From NCBI RefSeq assembly GCF_022376445.1, contig NW_025954962.1:1488001-1552000 (forward strand): DNA of 64,000 bases, in the 5' to 3' direction. A program made the translations under genes and the position numbers. The notes beneath the pieces were generated by a model. It worked only from the letters and a program-made list of their open reading frames with translations. It had not been told where the DNA came from and did not search any database. The DNA comes from Fomitopsis serialis (lineage: Eukaryota; Basidiomycota; Agaricomycetes; Polyporales; Fomitopsidaceae). This document shows positions 49,959 through 61,888 of this stretch, piece by piece (the first letter of the stretch is position 1; the number at the start of each line of letters is the position of its first letter).

Positions 49959-52900
49959 TCAGGCCAGGTTGCGGCGAAGGAGCGAGCGATCCTCCTCCTC
50001 GATATCCCTGATTGCGTCAAAAATCTCGCCCAACGCAATCCACGCGAAACTCTTCGCTCCAAAATAGTCGGCCCTCACTAGCCCGACTCTGTACGCGACC
50101 CATGCACGTTTCAGCGACTCTCGAGGCGGCGTCCCGTCGTCCCCAGATATGTCTGCCCGTAAAACTTTGACTAGCCTCTCCGTGAGGTCCCGTAAGCGAG
50201 ACATGGCGTCTGTACGTCGTCGTGGTTGAGACGTCTTTTCTGCGATCGTGCCGATTAACGCTTCCTCCTCGGTGAGTATCGCGGAGCCGGAGTAGACTGA
50301 GATGCTACCCAGCGCGCAGATACTGCGGAGGTGAGATGCGTACGAAGCGAGGAGGTGCCCCATGTATACGATAAGATCTTCGGGAACGCTCCTCTGCGAT
50401 AGTGAGATGAACTCCTTGACACGACGAACTATCGCTTGTTCTGTGGAGAGACTGTGACGTGCTACCGCCGTACTGCGGCGGAAGTCAAAGGTGATTCCTA
50501 GCGGGTTATGATCGTGCATGTCCTCCATATGACGAGGCTGAGGAGTCGTCAAAGCTCTCAGAGCGGGAAGCTGGATGGCGCGGAACAGCTTGCCAATCGC
50601 TCTCTGGCTTTCGTAATAGCGTATCCTGTTGTTTGTATGCGTCTCAGGCGCATGCCAGTCAGGTTTCCGCTTGTCCTTGGGTGGCGGAATGGCATCCAGT
50701 GGTACAGGGTTTCCTGTCTTCGGATAATCGACCGCGATGCTGTGCAAGTCAGAAAGCGCGAGGCAATCCTCGTCAAATATCCCTTCTGAACTCTGGTCTG
50801 CGACGATCAACCAGTTCGTTGCGATGATACCAAGAGTCTGTTCGTGATTCGTTGCAGTCAGCAGGGCGCTATATAAGAGCTTAAAAACATGGCTTACATC
50901 GCTACTGATATAGTCTGTTACGAAGTCCGCGACATCCACCATGGTACTTTCGCGTTCAAGTACTTTCCTGATAGCAGGCGCGTACGCTGCTGGCTCATAG
51001 GTCTCTGGCGGATGAAGTTCGGTCATCGGGGTGAGGTTGTAGATGTCTCCATCAAGATCACCACCACCAAGATAACTAGAGACAGGCCGACGTCCTGCGG
51101 AAAGGTGTTAGTCGTCAACTCGTCTGTGGAACCTTATGCGTACCTTTCGTAGCAAACACGACGCCATTTCTCAGCGGTTCGCGCTCGAACGGTGAGCCCA
51201 TCGGAGGTCTGCCTATCGCATGTACAATCTGTATGTCGCCCGGATGAATGGATGGTGAGCGTGATATGAGGATGCGCCCCTCGAGATAGATCAAGCCTTC
51301 TTCGTCTGGTGAATCGATGCAGGCGAAAACCTCGTCCTCCTCCAGGTAGCCATGTATATCCGCGACCCCAACTAGAGTCCACCCATTCGGCTCAGGAATA
51401 CGAGCGTGGTGTTTGAGCTCCCTGAGGACATGGTTGACAGCGAAGTTCATCATTCGCTGCCAAGAGATGTCTTCAGTGGAAGGCCCGACACCAAGCCGAT
51501 GCAGGCTGCGCATCGTTGATGAAAGTCTGTACGATGCGCCTAAGCCATGAGCCTCCAGTAAGGTTGCGGCCTTGTCGAGGGACTCTGTGGCTCGCTGCAC
51601 ACCGCGAACGGCGTCGTCCTGAAGGTCTAGGAATACTTGATGCGGCACCCCGAGACCGTCAAGCAGCATGATCAGAGGTCGATTGAGATAGTACTTGGTA
51701 GGCCGATCGAATGCTCGTGCGATCTCGATGGAGAGGGAATGGGGTGCGTCGAATTTGATCATCGAGGGGCGCAATCCGACGGTGAGCCCCGTGAGGTTGT
51801 AATCAACACTCAGCATGCCCTTGGAGCCCCCCAAGCGAATCTGGTATAAACGCGGGTATGTGCTTGCACGTCCAACGCGTCGCCCTTTTGCTCGCAATCT
51901 AGCCCATATTGCTCTAGCGAGGTCGGGTGACAGGGTACCGACTCCATCTGTGAAGCAATATTTGCGGTCCAGGGTGATGACATCGGGAAGAATTGACATG
52001 TCCTCTGTCTGCACGGACAACGCGGAGTCGGTCGCGGTGAAGGCCTGGGAGATGCGCGCGGCATAACGTGCCGGACAACGCATAAGCTGGGAGTCGTATG
52101 GAAGGTTACGAAAAGAGCCCAAGCTTTGTATGATGCTATCGGCAGTGACGCGGCGGCCAGCGGCTCGGAAGGGCTTCATAAACCAAACAGCATGCTCCTT
52201 CAAACCAGATTGGGAGTACGCGAGGAACTGGAACGTTCGGCCAGCAATGGGCAAGCCATTCACTAGGAAGTCTTTGACCCGCCTATCCATGAGGCTGCTA
52301 GTGTCCACGTCACGGTCGAAGCGATATGCGAGTCTGGTTTCGTCGAGGAAACTGACTCGGATGAAAGAGTCTTGAAACGCCTTGTATTGACGTATCACCC
52401 TGTTAGACTGTTCCGGATACGGTCCTTCGAGAAGGACTCTGGTCGGCGTCACGATGACGTGGAGGCAAGGGAAAAGATCCTCGTTGTCGGTCGTCAGAAG
52501 CCGGAGCGTAGGGGGCCTCTGCAGGAACTCGCGGAGGGTGACCCCCCATATGTGTCGCAACGAGTTGTCCCCTCCATCCTCTACCGACACGGCTACCTTG
52601 ACCTGCGTACGAAAGTCACGCAGAAAGGCACTCGTCAGGCCTGATCCATGTCGTTTGAGCATCAGCTCGATTTGGGGCCGCAACTCGCGTTGCACCTCTT
52701 CGAGCTCAACAAGGGATGCCCTGACGAGGGCATCCACCTGGAAGGCTATAAGCCAAGGCTTGCCGAAGATAAATCCATCGTACGCTTGACGTTTGTCTTC
52801 CGCAAAGAGAGCTCGCGGGATGGCGGAATACAGTGTTTCGTCGATCTGGGCCTGGGCGAGACGACCAAGCACCTTGAAGTTCTCCAGGTCCTGGGATGTC

Positions 52901-53700
52901 ATGCATCGAATGCGCAAAGCGAGAGACGTATACGGTGCCAGGGGTTCATGGTCTGCGTCAAATGCGGACATTCGACCGCGTTTTCGCGGCGCTTCAGGTA
53001 CGTTCCTCCCTTGGAAGGTCAATGCGTTCATCAACGAAGCCAGATAGCCTTCGTCGTCATCGATTTGATACGAAGGGGGATGGTTAAGGCCGAGAAGTAT
53101 GATAGGGCCATCGGTGTCCTGCCCAGCCCCGACCCAATACACCGACGCGGCGTGAATGACCACGTACCGAATACAGGTCTTCTCATACCAATTGACAATG
53201 AATTGTCTCCGCCTCTCGTCGTAAATGAGTTCAGCTACAGGGTCGGCGAGCTTCTCCAGCTCGATCGAGAAGACGTCGTCCCGACAGAAATGTCCAAACT
53301 GCAACGCAGCGACGCCCACTGACGGCGTCGTAGAGTCCCTGTTGCGCCTCTGTTGTATGAATCTCGGGTCGACAAAAGGCCTGGGCTGTAAAGCCCTGAG
53401 CTGGTACCCTCGTGGACGCCGGCTGCTCTGCTTGAAAACGATGGAAGTACCGAGGATCAAGCGATAATGCGCGGGCTTGCCACCGTAATCGCAAAGGAAC
53501 TGTTCCCCAATTGCAGCCGTCGGCAGGGTCATGATACCGTTCTTCCTCCCATCTGTACGCTGACCAGACAGACGAACAGCAAAATTGATCGGATGAACGG
53601 GGTGGGGCGAGTACCGTGGACTATGCAAGATGGAGGCCAGATGGCTCTTGAGACGCGTCTCATCGATGTTGGACGCAATGTTATACATGCAGATGTCCAT
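49959..53700 (-). CDS. RNA-dependent RNA polymerase (RNA-silencing type), copy 2, intact
   Basis: Three exons, 51144-53700, 50898-51094 and 49959-50837, total 3633 bases and encode 1210 residues. It starts MDICMYNIASNIDETRLK. Core motifs: FTDGVGTLSPDLARAIW, YQIRLGGSKGMLSVDYNL, GLRPSMIKFDAPHSLSIEI and the metal-binding GGGDLDGDIYN (DLDGD codons 51045-51059). Introns fall at the same codons and phases as in copy 1 (11139-14901), so the two are duplicates; identity looks like one half to two thirds by eye. It likely makes double-stranded RNA for Dicer/Argonaute silencing of repeats and viruses. An intact C-terminus (AWIALGEIFDAIRDIEEEDR) contrasts with copy 1. An extension above 53700 is open but lacks support and may contain a leader intron. 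Confidence 0.93.
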
Positions 53701-54276
53701 ATTGCCCAGGATGGACCCGTCTTGCGAGAGCGACAGACGAGGAAACGTCAGGGGACTGACGAACGAAACGTGGATACTTACATAGATAAGACCGGGCGAC
53801 AGAACTGTGGCGTCCTGCCCGGCGTCCAGCAGGGCATAGATGTATACCGGAAGTTCCACAAGAACACTGCGTGGCATGGTCAGTGAGAAAACATGCCACC
53901 GACTTTGGCAGAGCAAGGATAGAGTTCATCGACTTACATTTCATTCAGGCAAGGCGCCTTGCGAACACGATCGATGTCGTATCCAACTGCTGGTTCTTTG
54001 GTCATAGGATTACTTTAAGCCCACCGGGAGACAAGTCGGAGAATGAGAACTTCGCCTTCAATCTTCTATATGGACAGGTATGCCACAGTGAAGCGCCTCC
54101 GACAGATGACTGCGCGAGGATGTAGTAGAATGCCTACTGCCATACGAAGCTGCAGCATATCCATGAGCAGGTGCTCATCATGCCCTAACGGTTTCGTAGA
54201 CATATCACACTAAGTCCCCACAGCAAGCACGGTGGATCGTCGTCGCCTGAGATATAGCCATGCCATATGCCCTTGT
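53701..54276. other. Intergenic region, no gene seen
   Basis: Upstream region of RdRP copy 2 and 3' region of the 54277 gene. A GTAAGT donor near 53777 on the minus strand suggests a leader intron of the RdRP. Nothing else is supported. Confidence 0.35.
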
Positions 54277-54876
54277 CTAAGATTGAGAAGGTAAATCAGC
54301 CGCGGGACATGACGTAGCAATCTGCTGTTCTCTCTTCGCCATCTCAGGATAGTCTATAACCTGCCTGATAACAGCATTCCTAGGACCGCGTTGGACAAGG
54401 TCTTGTAAGAGGGCAAGATGACATTGCACGCACCGTTGTTTAAATCGTGCCAAAAGAGTATGAGGGGCCTGGAGATCCTCGTCGGCTACTCTGTTTTCAC
54501 AGAAGAAAAGTGAAATCACCACAAAGCACGCCAAACAGGATAATAGTAAAACTCACATTTCTTCAGGCATAGTCGTCGTTTCGAGGATGTACATATTGTG
54601 TTCTTCATCAAGTCCGCCCGCGCCGGCGGCTCCACTGACTTTGACATTCGTCACGGAGATGTCGGAGGATAGGCTCTTCGCCGCTGGAGGGGTGTTCCTG
54701 TTTGGATCATGGTCTATGACAAGAATGCGTTCCCCCGGGTATTGTGGCAGAAGAGAGTGTGGCGAGTCGTCGGCGTAATGGTATTCAATGACCGGGTGAC
54801 TGAGCGTCGTTGAGGTGGTAGCCAAAGGATTGTTGTGGGAGACTAATATGTAGAATGGGGGATGTTCCGCAGCCAT
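54277..54876 (-). CDS. Small conserved protein of unknown function
   Basis: The start at 54876 reads MAAEHPPFYILVSHNNPLAT, then LSHPVIEYHYADDSPHSLLP, GERILVIDHDPNRNTPPA, and, across a first intron, TTTMPEEIVADEDLQAPHTL. A second intron, inside the next stretch, joins LLARFKQR to NAVIRQVIDYPEMAKREQQI, stop 54277-54279. The joins are in phase and remove a Cys-rich insert that looks like intron. About 160 residues, acidic, with no signal peptide or membrane segment. I recall similar Agaricomycete hypothetical proteins with the ARFKQRNAVIR stretch but know no function. Confidence 0.6.
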
Positions 54877-56303
54877 GGCTGTAATTTCGCAGAAGCGTGC
54901 GTATCGAGCCGCGAGACTGCTTGAAGTTGGAAGTCAGGTATACGGGCATGCAGGACTCCGCGCTCAGCGCGTGGCGTCGATCCAGAAAGTCGGATCCACG
55001 GGGAGATACGTTCCCGGAACGGGGAACGGGGAACGGGGAACATCACGCACCGTGACGCCGTGTGACACCTTCGTCAATAGCGCTGCCAGTGCCACTGTCA
55101 GTGGTTACTAATTCACCGCTTGAATTGTTGTACATAGTGAATAGTAGTAGGCACTATGTCTTCTGGGCCATTGTTCGGTTGTTAGGCCACAACACACTGC
55201 ACAGTGAATATGGTCAGCGATAGCAATGGGTGTTTCCTGATATGGAAACGATCCCAATCAGGCAATGCTCGCTGGGCCACATTGGATCACGTGAGCCCAG
55301 TCGAGCTCACCAGCCCTGTACCCGCCGGTGAGTATGAACGTTGAGCAATAAGTAGCTTGCGATTAATTTATGGCAGCGAGAATCCATCTAATTTACCTGG
55401 TAATAAGTGGTTCTTATTCTGCTGATGCTAGTACAATCGAGTTCTTACAGTGTTACAAATGTGTGACAGAGTCGGTATTGACCACCATGCAGTGTCACGC
55501 ATGTCTTAATAAGCATTCTATAGATCTACGTACTATTGACTTCCGGGTTCGGAAATACCTGCTTATGACATAGGTCGCTCCGTACGCTTTGCCCTCTGTC
55601 ACTCTGTGACCAGCGTTCCTAGGGGCGTTCCGCAGAGGTGTTCCCGGAACGCGTTCCGGGAACGTATCTCCCAGTCGATCGGACGTTCTCCAGAAATCAC
55701 GCAGGACTGATTCAGCCACATGCGCCAGTTGTGCACCTGATTCAGAGGACGCGATGCCGCCGATGCGAGCGACAAGCTGCGGCAAGGACCGCAAGGTACA
55801 ACCGCGTTCGCCCCTGTTCGCCCCCGGTAAGTAACCGGTTGTCGCGTCGCATTCGTATCGAGAATGCGTTCCGGATCCCATCAAGAGCAACTCGCAGATG
55901 CTGCATGCGGCGCTCTCACAGCTGTATTCAACATCGCTCATCTTGCCGCATCTTGCTTGTTGCCTACGATGCCCTGCCCGATGGGCCTGCCACATGTAGC
56001 CATCTCGAGATGCGGTACACGCGATGCACGAGGGTGCTCGACAACCGAGGAGACGATCAATCGATTCCCCTGGCGACGCTGGACTGCACTCCCGAGCAAG
56101 CGTCGGTAGGCGTCGGTCCTCGATTGATACTTAAGTCAAACCGTTTGCTCGGTGTCTGCCTTTCTCCCAAGTTTTGAGTTCCCTCATTCTCTCCTCAGTC
56201 CTGGTGGCTCTTCCTTGTCGTTTGTCTCGCTCTCGCTCCTTAACCAGCCCTTTCGTTCGCCTTCACATTCATTTCGCACCGCGACGCGCCCTCCTGACCG
56301 GAA
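54877..56303. other. Gap with inverted repeats and a perfect palindrome
   Basis: No gene is supported. A 21-base sequence at 55001-55021 recurs in inverted orientation at 55652-55672. The left arm runs into three GGGGAAC repeats (55021-55041), and the right arm overlaps a perfect 24-base palindrome at 55640-55663. The last 130 bases before 56304 are C/T-rich, as expected for the leader of the CAP gene. Confidence 0.45.
55001..55672. repeat. Inverted-repeat pair enclosing about 630 bases
   Basis: Arms 55001-55021 and 55652-55672 are exact reverse complements. The enclosed sequence has no frame of interest, and no obvious target-site duplication flanks the arms. It could be a small non-autonomous transposon with short terminal repeats, or a fold-back regulatory or recombination site. 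Confidence 0.45.
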
Positions 56304-57607
56304 ATGAACCGCGTGTTGCTCGTATTTCTGACCCTCGCAGTGGTTCTCGCACTAGTCCCTGAAGGACTCGCCGGACTCACCTATGGGCATCGCTACCACA
56401 AGAGGTCGTTTTCGAAGAAGCGTGAGGATGGATATGATTTGACGCCCAGATATGTGGGGAACGTAAAGCGGCAGTCGTGTCGAGTGAGGCCTACATCGTA
56501 TGTCCGGACAACTTAATACTCGCTCACATAGACTGATTTACTATGTCCGTACTCCGCGCCTTTCTCTCGAATGCTGTAGCTCGGGGAACTCGACTATCGT
56601 AAGTATAACGCAGCCTGTTCCAAGTAGCAGCACCCAGGACTCCGCCTCTTCTACACCTTCCGCCTTTGTTCAGCCTTTCGTTGAGTTCTCCCCAGCGCCT
56701 TTCCCAGCGCCGTCTCCTGCCGTCACGCCTGAGGCACAGCAAGATCCTAGCCCCGCCCCGGCTACCACTTCCGAAGAACCTGCACCGACTACGAGCGAGG
56801 CTCCGCCTCCACCTTCCACCACCACTTCCGAGTCATCGACTACTGAGGCGGCCCCTACTGCTTCCGCATCGTCCTCGTCTGAAGCGGCTCCTACTGCTTC
56901 CACATCGCCCTCGTCGGGATCATCCAGTGGCACGTCCCAGAGCGACATCGACAAGTACTTGGACGATCACAACACTGCCCGCTCTCAGCATGGTGCCGCG
57001 GCCTTGACATGGAACGATACCCTTGCAGTGGCTGCTCAGCAATGGGCCAACGGCTGCGTCTTCCAGCATTCGGGTGGTACGCTGGGCCCTTATGGAGGTG
57101 CGTAAGAAGAGGATCACGAACTGCCCTTAACCTAGCTGATTGCCGTCCACAGAAAATTTGGCTGCCGGGACAGGCGACAGCTATGGTATTGATCAAGCAA
57201 TCAAGTCCTGGACCGACGAAGCCTGTGAGTGCATCGTGGTGTCATGCTTCGTCACCCTGTTACTGACATGTCTGTTCCTCCCTTATAGCTCAATTTAGCG
57301 CGATCAGTCCCGAGGCCTCGCACTTCACCCAAGTGGTCTGGAAGGCTTCAACGCAAGTAGGCTGCGCGCTGCAAGACTGCGATGGCATCTTCGCAGCGAG
57401 CTTCGGAGTAAGTCCGCCGTTCCTTCAAGGCATATCCTTAATTTGTGGCGCTCAATGTTCGATGTTTGCAGAAGGCTCACTACTACGTGTGCGAATACTT
57501 CCCGCAAGGCAACGTGATAGGCAATTTTGCGTCAGTGCTCTGTCCTCTGTTGACCATACGCATGTCGTCTGACCTTCGCATCAATTAGTCAAAACGTGCA
57601 AGTGTAG
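56304..57607 (+). CDS. Secreted CAP/SCP (PR-1-like) protein with Ser/Thr/Pro stalk
   Basis: MNRVLLVFLTLAVVLALVPE is a signal peptide, cleaved near GLAG. A short basic stretch with KKR and KRQ sites may be trimmed by Kex2. After an intron, a 120-residue Ser/Thr/Pro/Ala stalk (PAPATTSEEPAPTTSEAPPP) is probably O-glycosylated. The CAP domain follows: DIDKYLDDHNTARSQHGAAA, LTWNDTLAVAAQQWANGCVF, HSGGTLGPYGENLAAGTGDS, SHFTQVVWKASTQVGCALQD and HYYVCEYFPQGNVIGNF, ending AQNVQV at 57607. The cavity residues His, Glu (GENLA) and His (HFTQVVW) are in place. Such proteins bind sterols or lipids, or act in host contact. Four short introns join in frame. Confidence 0.9.
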
Positions 57608-57954
57608 CCTCCACATATGAGCGTGTCGCGCTTGGAGGTGCTTGGTGTATTCGTACTATCAGTAGTTCCCTGCTTCCGGTCCTCGTCGGCAGAACTAGAA
57701 GTTGTGACCCCCTTTGTATTTCCTCAAACTGAGGGTTGCTTGGTGAAGCACACGACTGCCAGTCAGAATCTGCGAATACCGATCTATAGTACAGTGCCGG
57801 CGCTCGGAGAAGTGTTGTCTGCAGTGATCGAGTTGGCAGCCGCATGTGATCGACTCAGCCACCGACGTTTGGCCTGGTGCCATAAGTAAAACGCCCGCGT
57901 CGTGCGTCGTCGAAGCGGCTGCCTCTGTCAACCAAGTGGATGTTCGTCAAGTGA
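57608..57954. other. Intergenic region, no gene seen
   Basis: A 347-base stretch between two genes on the same strand; presumed terminator of the CAP gene and promoter of the DLT1-like gene. Confidence 0.35.
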
Positions 57955-58973
57955 ATGTTCTCAAAGTCTCGGGGGACTTCAGCAGTCTCTTTTTTTCTCT
58001 ATGCCGTCGTACTGCTCTTGACAATCTTCTTCGCGGCGGTCTCCTGTGCTTTGCTCCTGTCCCAGGCCGTCAGGACAGACCACCGACGGACATGGACGCA
58101 GAACTTCAATGCTGTGGTCATAGGTGCTGCGTATGTTGCCGTAGTATGTGCCTCCTACGACGGTCAGAAGTGGAGTAATGACTAAAGCCATGCAGGCATT
58201 GGTGTCTGTAGTATACTGCTTGAAGCGCAGGATAGCGGTTCACAGGCGGTTGCAACGTATCTCGAAGACCTACCGCACTCTAGGTCGCCCTGAACTCCCT
58301 GAGGTAAGCTACCTCTGCTTGCAGCATGACTCAGAGCTGAACTATAGCACAGCGCGTACATCGCTTCATACAACAAGAATATACCCGCGCTTGTCTCATA
58401 ACTTACGAGTCACAACCTAAGGATGGATCGCATGAGGGCTGGGGGAACCCAGGTGCGCATCCCGTCGTCAGCCCTACTTCACTCGTCTCAGTTTGTGCCT
58501 CTCACACAGGCACAAGATATGCGGGTGTACGGTTTCGGAGCGCTCTCCTTGATACCGTACGAGAGACAGGTCAGGTCCACGATACGACGTTCTCTCGCTT
58601 CTGACGCGGGTCCAACCACAGACGCGCTTGCACACCTAATTATACCACGCCATCCCGCATTACGACCACACGCACGCATGCTGCACCACTTCCGGTTCAT
58701 CCTACCCCTTCTCCCGCGAGACGAAGACGGGCTGACGCCATTGCATTACTACGACTCCGCAATCCAGCTTGTGCGGCACGCATCAAGAGAACCGACGGAA
58801 GCCGAGTACGTACTGGGCATGGATGCAGCAGCGGAGATAAAGCGCATGTAAGCGACCATGCTCATCGCTTGTCTGCGGATCTAACTTCGCATGGCAGTTT
58901 GGACGAATGCAGACAAGAGATGCTTGAGGGCTCGAGTTTGCATCTGAGCGAAGCCACGTCGGCGGAGCTCTGA
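57955..58973 (+). CDS. DLT1: DLT1-like membrane protein
   Basis: The start at 57955 gives MFSKSRGTSAVSFFLYAVVL with a first membrane segment (LLLTIFFAAVSCALLLSQAV), then RTDHRRTWTQNFNAVVIGAA leading into a second segment split by an intron (VSVVYCLKRRIAVHRRLQRI). Later exons read GTRYAGVRFRSALLDTVRET, DALAHLIIPRHPALRPHARM, LHHFRFILPLLPRDEDGLTP and LHYYDSAIQLVRHASREPTE, ending MLEGSSLHLSEATSAEL at 58973. Two N-terminal helices plus this cytosolic domain match the fungal Defect-at-Low-Temperature-1 family; the yeast gene's role is poorly known. About 300 residues; all joins in phase. Confidence 0.8.
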
Positions 58974-59261
58974 ACTCGCTAAACGGCGTCGCCCATGTTC
59001 TTGATAACGTCGCACGGGGTCTGCAGGTATAGCATCTGACATCCTGAAGTTCAACGAGTCTCTCACCAACGTCACAGCCAATAAGGTTCTACTCATGGAC
59101 CTTCGGTCCTGCGACCGACAAGCAGCACGCACACGTCGCTTATAGCTTCATCAGATTACGAACCGGTAATAGGTATGCAAGATCAATACAATACAAGGGA
59201 GCACACGTCACAAGCTATCGGGAGTGTTCAGCAATACGAACTGCGACTTGGTATGGATCCT

Positions 59262-60372
59262 TTAGTGCAGGCCATCTACGTAAACCTTGTTCCAGCTGGG
59301 CCTCTCCGTCCATGCACCCCAGTATGCAACAACCTTCGGTGGGATAGGCTGCTTCGTCTCCTTCTCAAGAGCCTTGATACCCTCCTTGTCGTTCTTGCCG
59401 CCGTTAACATGCACCAGGCGTGCAAGCCAAGCACCCAGGTGGAAGTCGTCCTCTCCCGGCGTGGCACCTCCCAAGAAGCCGCTTTCGGGAAGGGTAGCGG
59501 GCAGCTCGTTCAGGATGAAGTCGGAGATTGTCTTCCAGTGAGTCTCGGATTGCTTGTAGAAGTCATCGGGGGACGCCTCGCCCTTGTAGATGGCAAGGAC
59601 GCCACCGTTGCCGGCGATCTTCTCTTCGTAGAACTGCTTGAACGGCGCGGCCTTCTCGGTCTTGGAGTGCTTCTCGAGCGCGTTCTGGCCTGTGACGTAG
59701 AGTTCAGGGCTCGGGTCCGGGGAGGGCGGTAGCATCTGACTTACGGTTCTGTACGAAGAGCTTTGGGAAGCCGTCCGCTGCCGCTTTCAATTCGTCATCA
59801 TTACGCTGACATCCTTGGATAAGTTTGGATTGGCATGACAGCAGTGTTGGCCTACTCACGACAAGCAGCAAGGGGAAGTTAGGGTCGTATTTGTCCTCGT
59901 GAATCTTGGTGATGAAGGCGGTGCCTGTTGTGACCTTCTTCGATGCGTGCTTCACGAGCCAATGCGTGACGGACGCGGTATCTGTGAAGACCTCGCCATC
60001 CGCTTGCAAGGTAGGCAGAGTGGCCTTCGGGTTCTATGAATGGTATGAGCACACCGTGATACCCGGGGCAAGGGGTAGATGAGAACTTACGACTGCGAGG
60101 AACTCGGGCGTAAAGTTCTCTCCTTCGACGAGGTTCACGATTTTCTTCTCTACAGCACCCTCGGGGTACTCGAGCTCCTCACTGACAAAGGGGGGAAAGG
60201 TCAGAGCGCGTCGATCACCTCGGCCGCTGCGGCGGTCCTGCACTTACACAGCAAGCTCGGGGGCGGCTGACCATACGGACAAGCCGAAGACATAGAGGAC
60301 GGCGGGCTGATGGCGACGCCTCCTCAGTAACTGGGAGAACCTATCAATACTTGTTCGCCAAACCTTAGACAT
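59262..60372 (-). CDS. Glutathione S-transferase (fungal Ure2p/eEF1G-like class)
   Basis: The start at 60372 (MSK) joins over an intron to PAVLYVFGLSVWSAAPELAV, giving a standard GST N-terminus. Then ELEYPEGAVEKKIVNLVEGE, NFTPEFLAVNPKATLPTLQA, DTASVTHWLVKHA, ITKIHEDKYDPNFPLLLV, NDDELKAAADGFPKLFVQ, SEKEAPFKQF-type helix (KTEKAAPFKQFYEEKIAGNG), GEDDFHLGAWLARLVHVNGG and VVAYWGAWTERPSWNKVYVD, ending GLH (stop 59262-59264). The thioredoxin-like half has the cis-Pro of ATLPTL. Similar GST-like proteins are common in wood-decay fungi and act in detoxification. Four introns join in frame. Confidence 0.9.
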
Positions 60373-60958
60373 GGTACGGGCAAAGACTGGGAGGGCGAAG
60401 GTGATGTCGAGCTTGCGGGCTAATGGCGGTTGGTGAGGAGAGGCATGTTGCTACAGGCTTATATACCGCAGACCAGGGTGGATCAGATGGAAGATACATC
60501 GGAGAAGATAGGTTGTGCAATCGCATGTCTGAGCAGGCCTAGGGGTACCGGTGGTCATTCAGTCAGCGCGACCGTGACTTCGGCCAGCATGTATGACAGA
60601 AAAGACGCTTGCGCGGGCGCGCTTCGTATGTCGTCTTCATGATGCAACAAACGGAAAGGGCCATCCACGTGTCCGTCGTGATACTCTTCGTAAGTAGCAC
60701 AATCCTACGCGAAGACAGCCACGGCCCAGAACTCGTATGGAGCCTCCAAACCTGCGCATTGTCATCTCGCACTGCGCAGGTCACGGTTTCGACTAGAACC
60801 ACTCGTTGGCACCGACCCCTGGAAGATCTTCCCCACCTAAACCGAGACACACCGCCCAAAGCCCACCACCCTGTGGTACCAAGCCAGATACGGATGGAGC
60901 CACCACCGTCACGGATCCAGTCACGTTCGCTATGCCCCACCACTTCTTGTTGCGGGAA
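60373..60958. other. Gap; last exon of the first BTB gene may lie here
   Basis: The BTB gene at 60959 has a good GTGAGC donor just before its apparent end, so a short final exon is expected in about 60700-60960 on the minus strand; I could not place it. No other gene is supported. Confidence 0.35.
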
Positions 60959-61888
60959 CTACAAAACAAGGTAAGACTTACACACCTTGCATAGAATATC
61001 GTGACCGCTCACCTCGACCTTGTCCGGTAGCCCTTTAATGGCATCCCTCAAACCCTTCCTCACCATCACTGGGTTGTATATCTTCCGCTTGCAGCGCGAA
61101 CACTTCGCATCAACAATGGCTTCAAGGATTGTACCGTCTAGATAATCCATGGAAATGCCCTCGCGTTCCAACTGCGAGATGAGGGTGTATTTCATGACCT
61201 GCCATGGGCTGTTGTCGACGTCTTCATCGCAAGAATGGCATACTACCTGCGTTGTGGTCGCATATGGGAAGAGGTCACCATCATCGAGGCACACCCGGAA
61301 GAGGTCCCTTCTCTTGCGGTGCAGAGTCATAAGCTTCATGATAGCAGCACCGTCTATGCGCGAGAGATCCGACACCGCCTCGGGTGAACATAGGTCGAGT
61401 GTCAGGGTCTTGGAGGAAGCCCATGTCGCCTCCTTGTACCAGCCATGCTCGTACGCAATCCCGTAGATGCGGATCGGGGATGCCTCAAGAACAGGAGACG
61501 TGAGCGTGGATCGTATCATGACCACTGCGGATGCCACTTCATACTTTTCTGCAGCGCGCAATAACGTTTCGAGGGTGTCGATCGAGTCGAGCGGAGGCAT
61601 TCCAAGTCGGAACGATATATTGAGCAACTCGGCGATGACTTCTGCGGTCTCTTGCATGGAGATGGGCTCCGGTTCATTCGGAGATGGAGGCTCCTTGGGT
61701 AGAGTAAACATCGTCTTGAAGAAGCCCCATGTCAGCCTGAGGAGCAGCGATGTCACGGCGAACAGCGTCCCGTCGCTCGAACGTAGAGTGATGTCCGTAT
61801 CAGGCGACACCGGGTACCCCGGATGGTAGGTAGGTGATGTTGTATCTTCCTCAACTTTCACTGACGCACTCGTGTCTGATGCTTCCAT
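60959..61888 (-). CDS. BTB/POZ-domain protein with CxxC pairs, paralogue A
   Basis: The start at 61888 reads MEASDTSASVKVEEDTTSPT. The BTB fold follows: SPDTDITLRSSDGTLFAVTS, LLLRLTWGFFKTMFTLPKEP, with LESL-type positions and EPISMQETAEVIAELLNISF. A helical C-terminal part contains LLRAAEKYEVASAVVMIRST, SPIRIYGIAYEHGWYKEATW and DGAAIMKLMTLHRKRRDLFR. Two CxxC pairs, CHSCDED and CSRCKRK, could hold a zinc ion. The coding end is uncertain: a donor lies after LPDKVE (about 61013), so the residues read after it are probably intronic. BTB proteins of this type are expanded in Agaricomycetes; substrate adaptors for Cul3 are one possible role. Paralogue of 62648-63493. Confidence 0.8.
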   Translation of the reverse strand: MEASDTSASVKVEEDTTSPTYHPGYPVSPDTDITLRSSDGTLFAVTSLLLRLTWGFFKTMFTLPKEPPSPNEPEPISMQETAEVIAELLNISFRLGMPPLDSIDTLETLLRAAEKYEVASAVVMIRSTLTSPVLEASPIRIYGIAYEHGWYKEATWASSKTLTLDLCSPEAVSDLSRIDGAAIMKLMTLHRKRRDLFRVCLDDGDLFPYATTTQVVCHSCDEDVDNSPWQVMKYTLISQLEREGISMDYLDGTILEAIVDAKCSRCKRKIYNPVMVRKGLRDAIKGLPDKVEVSGHDILCKVCKSYLVL

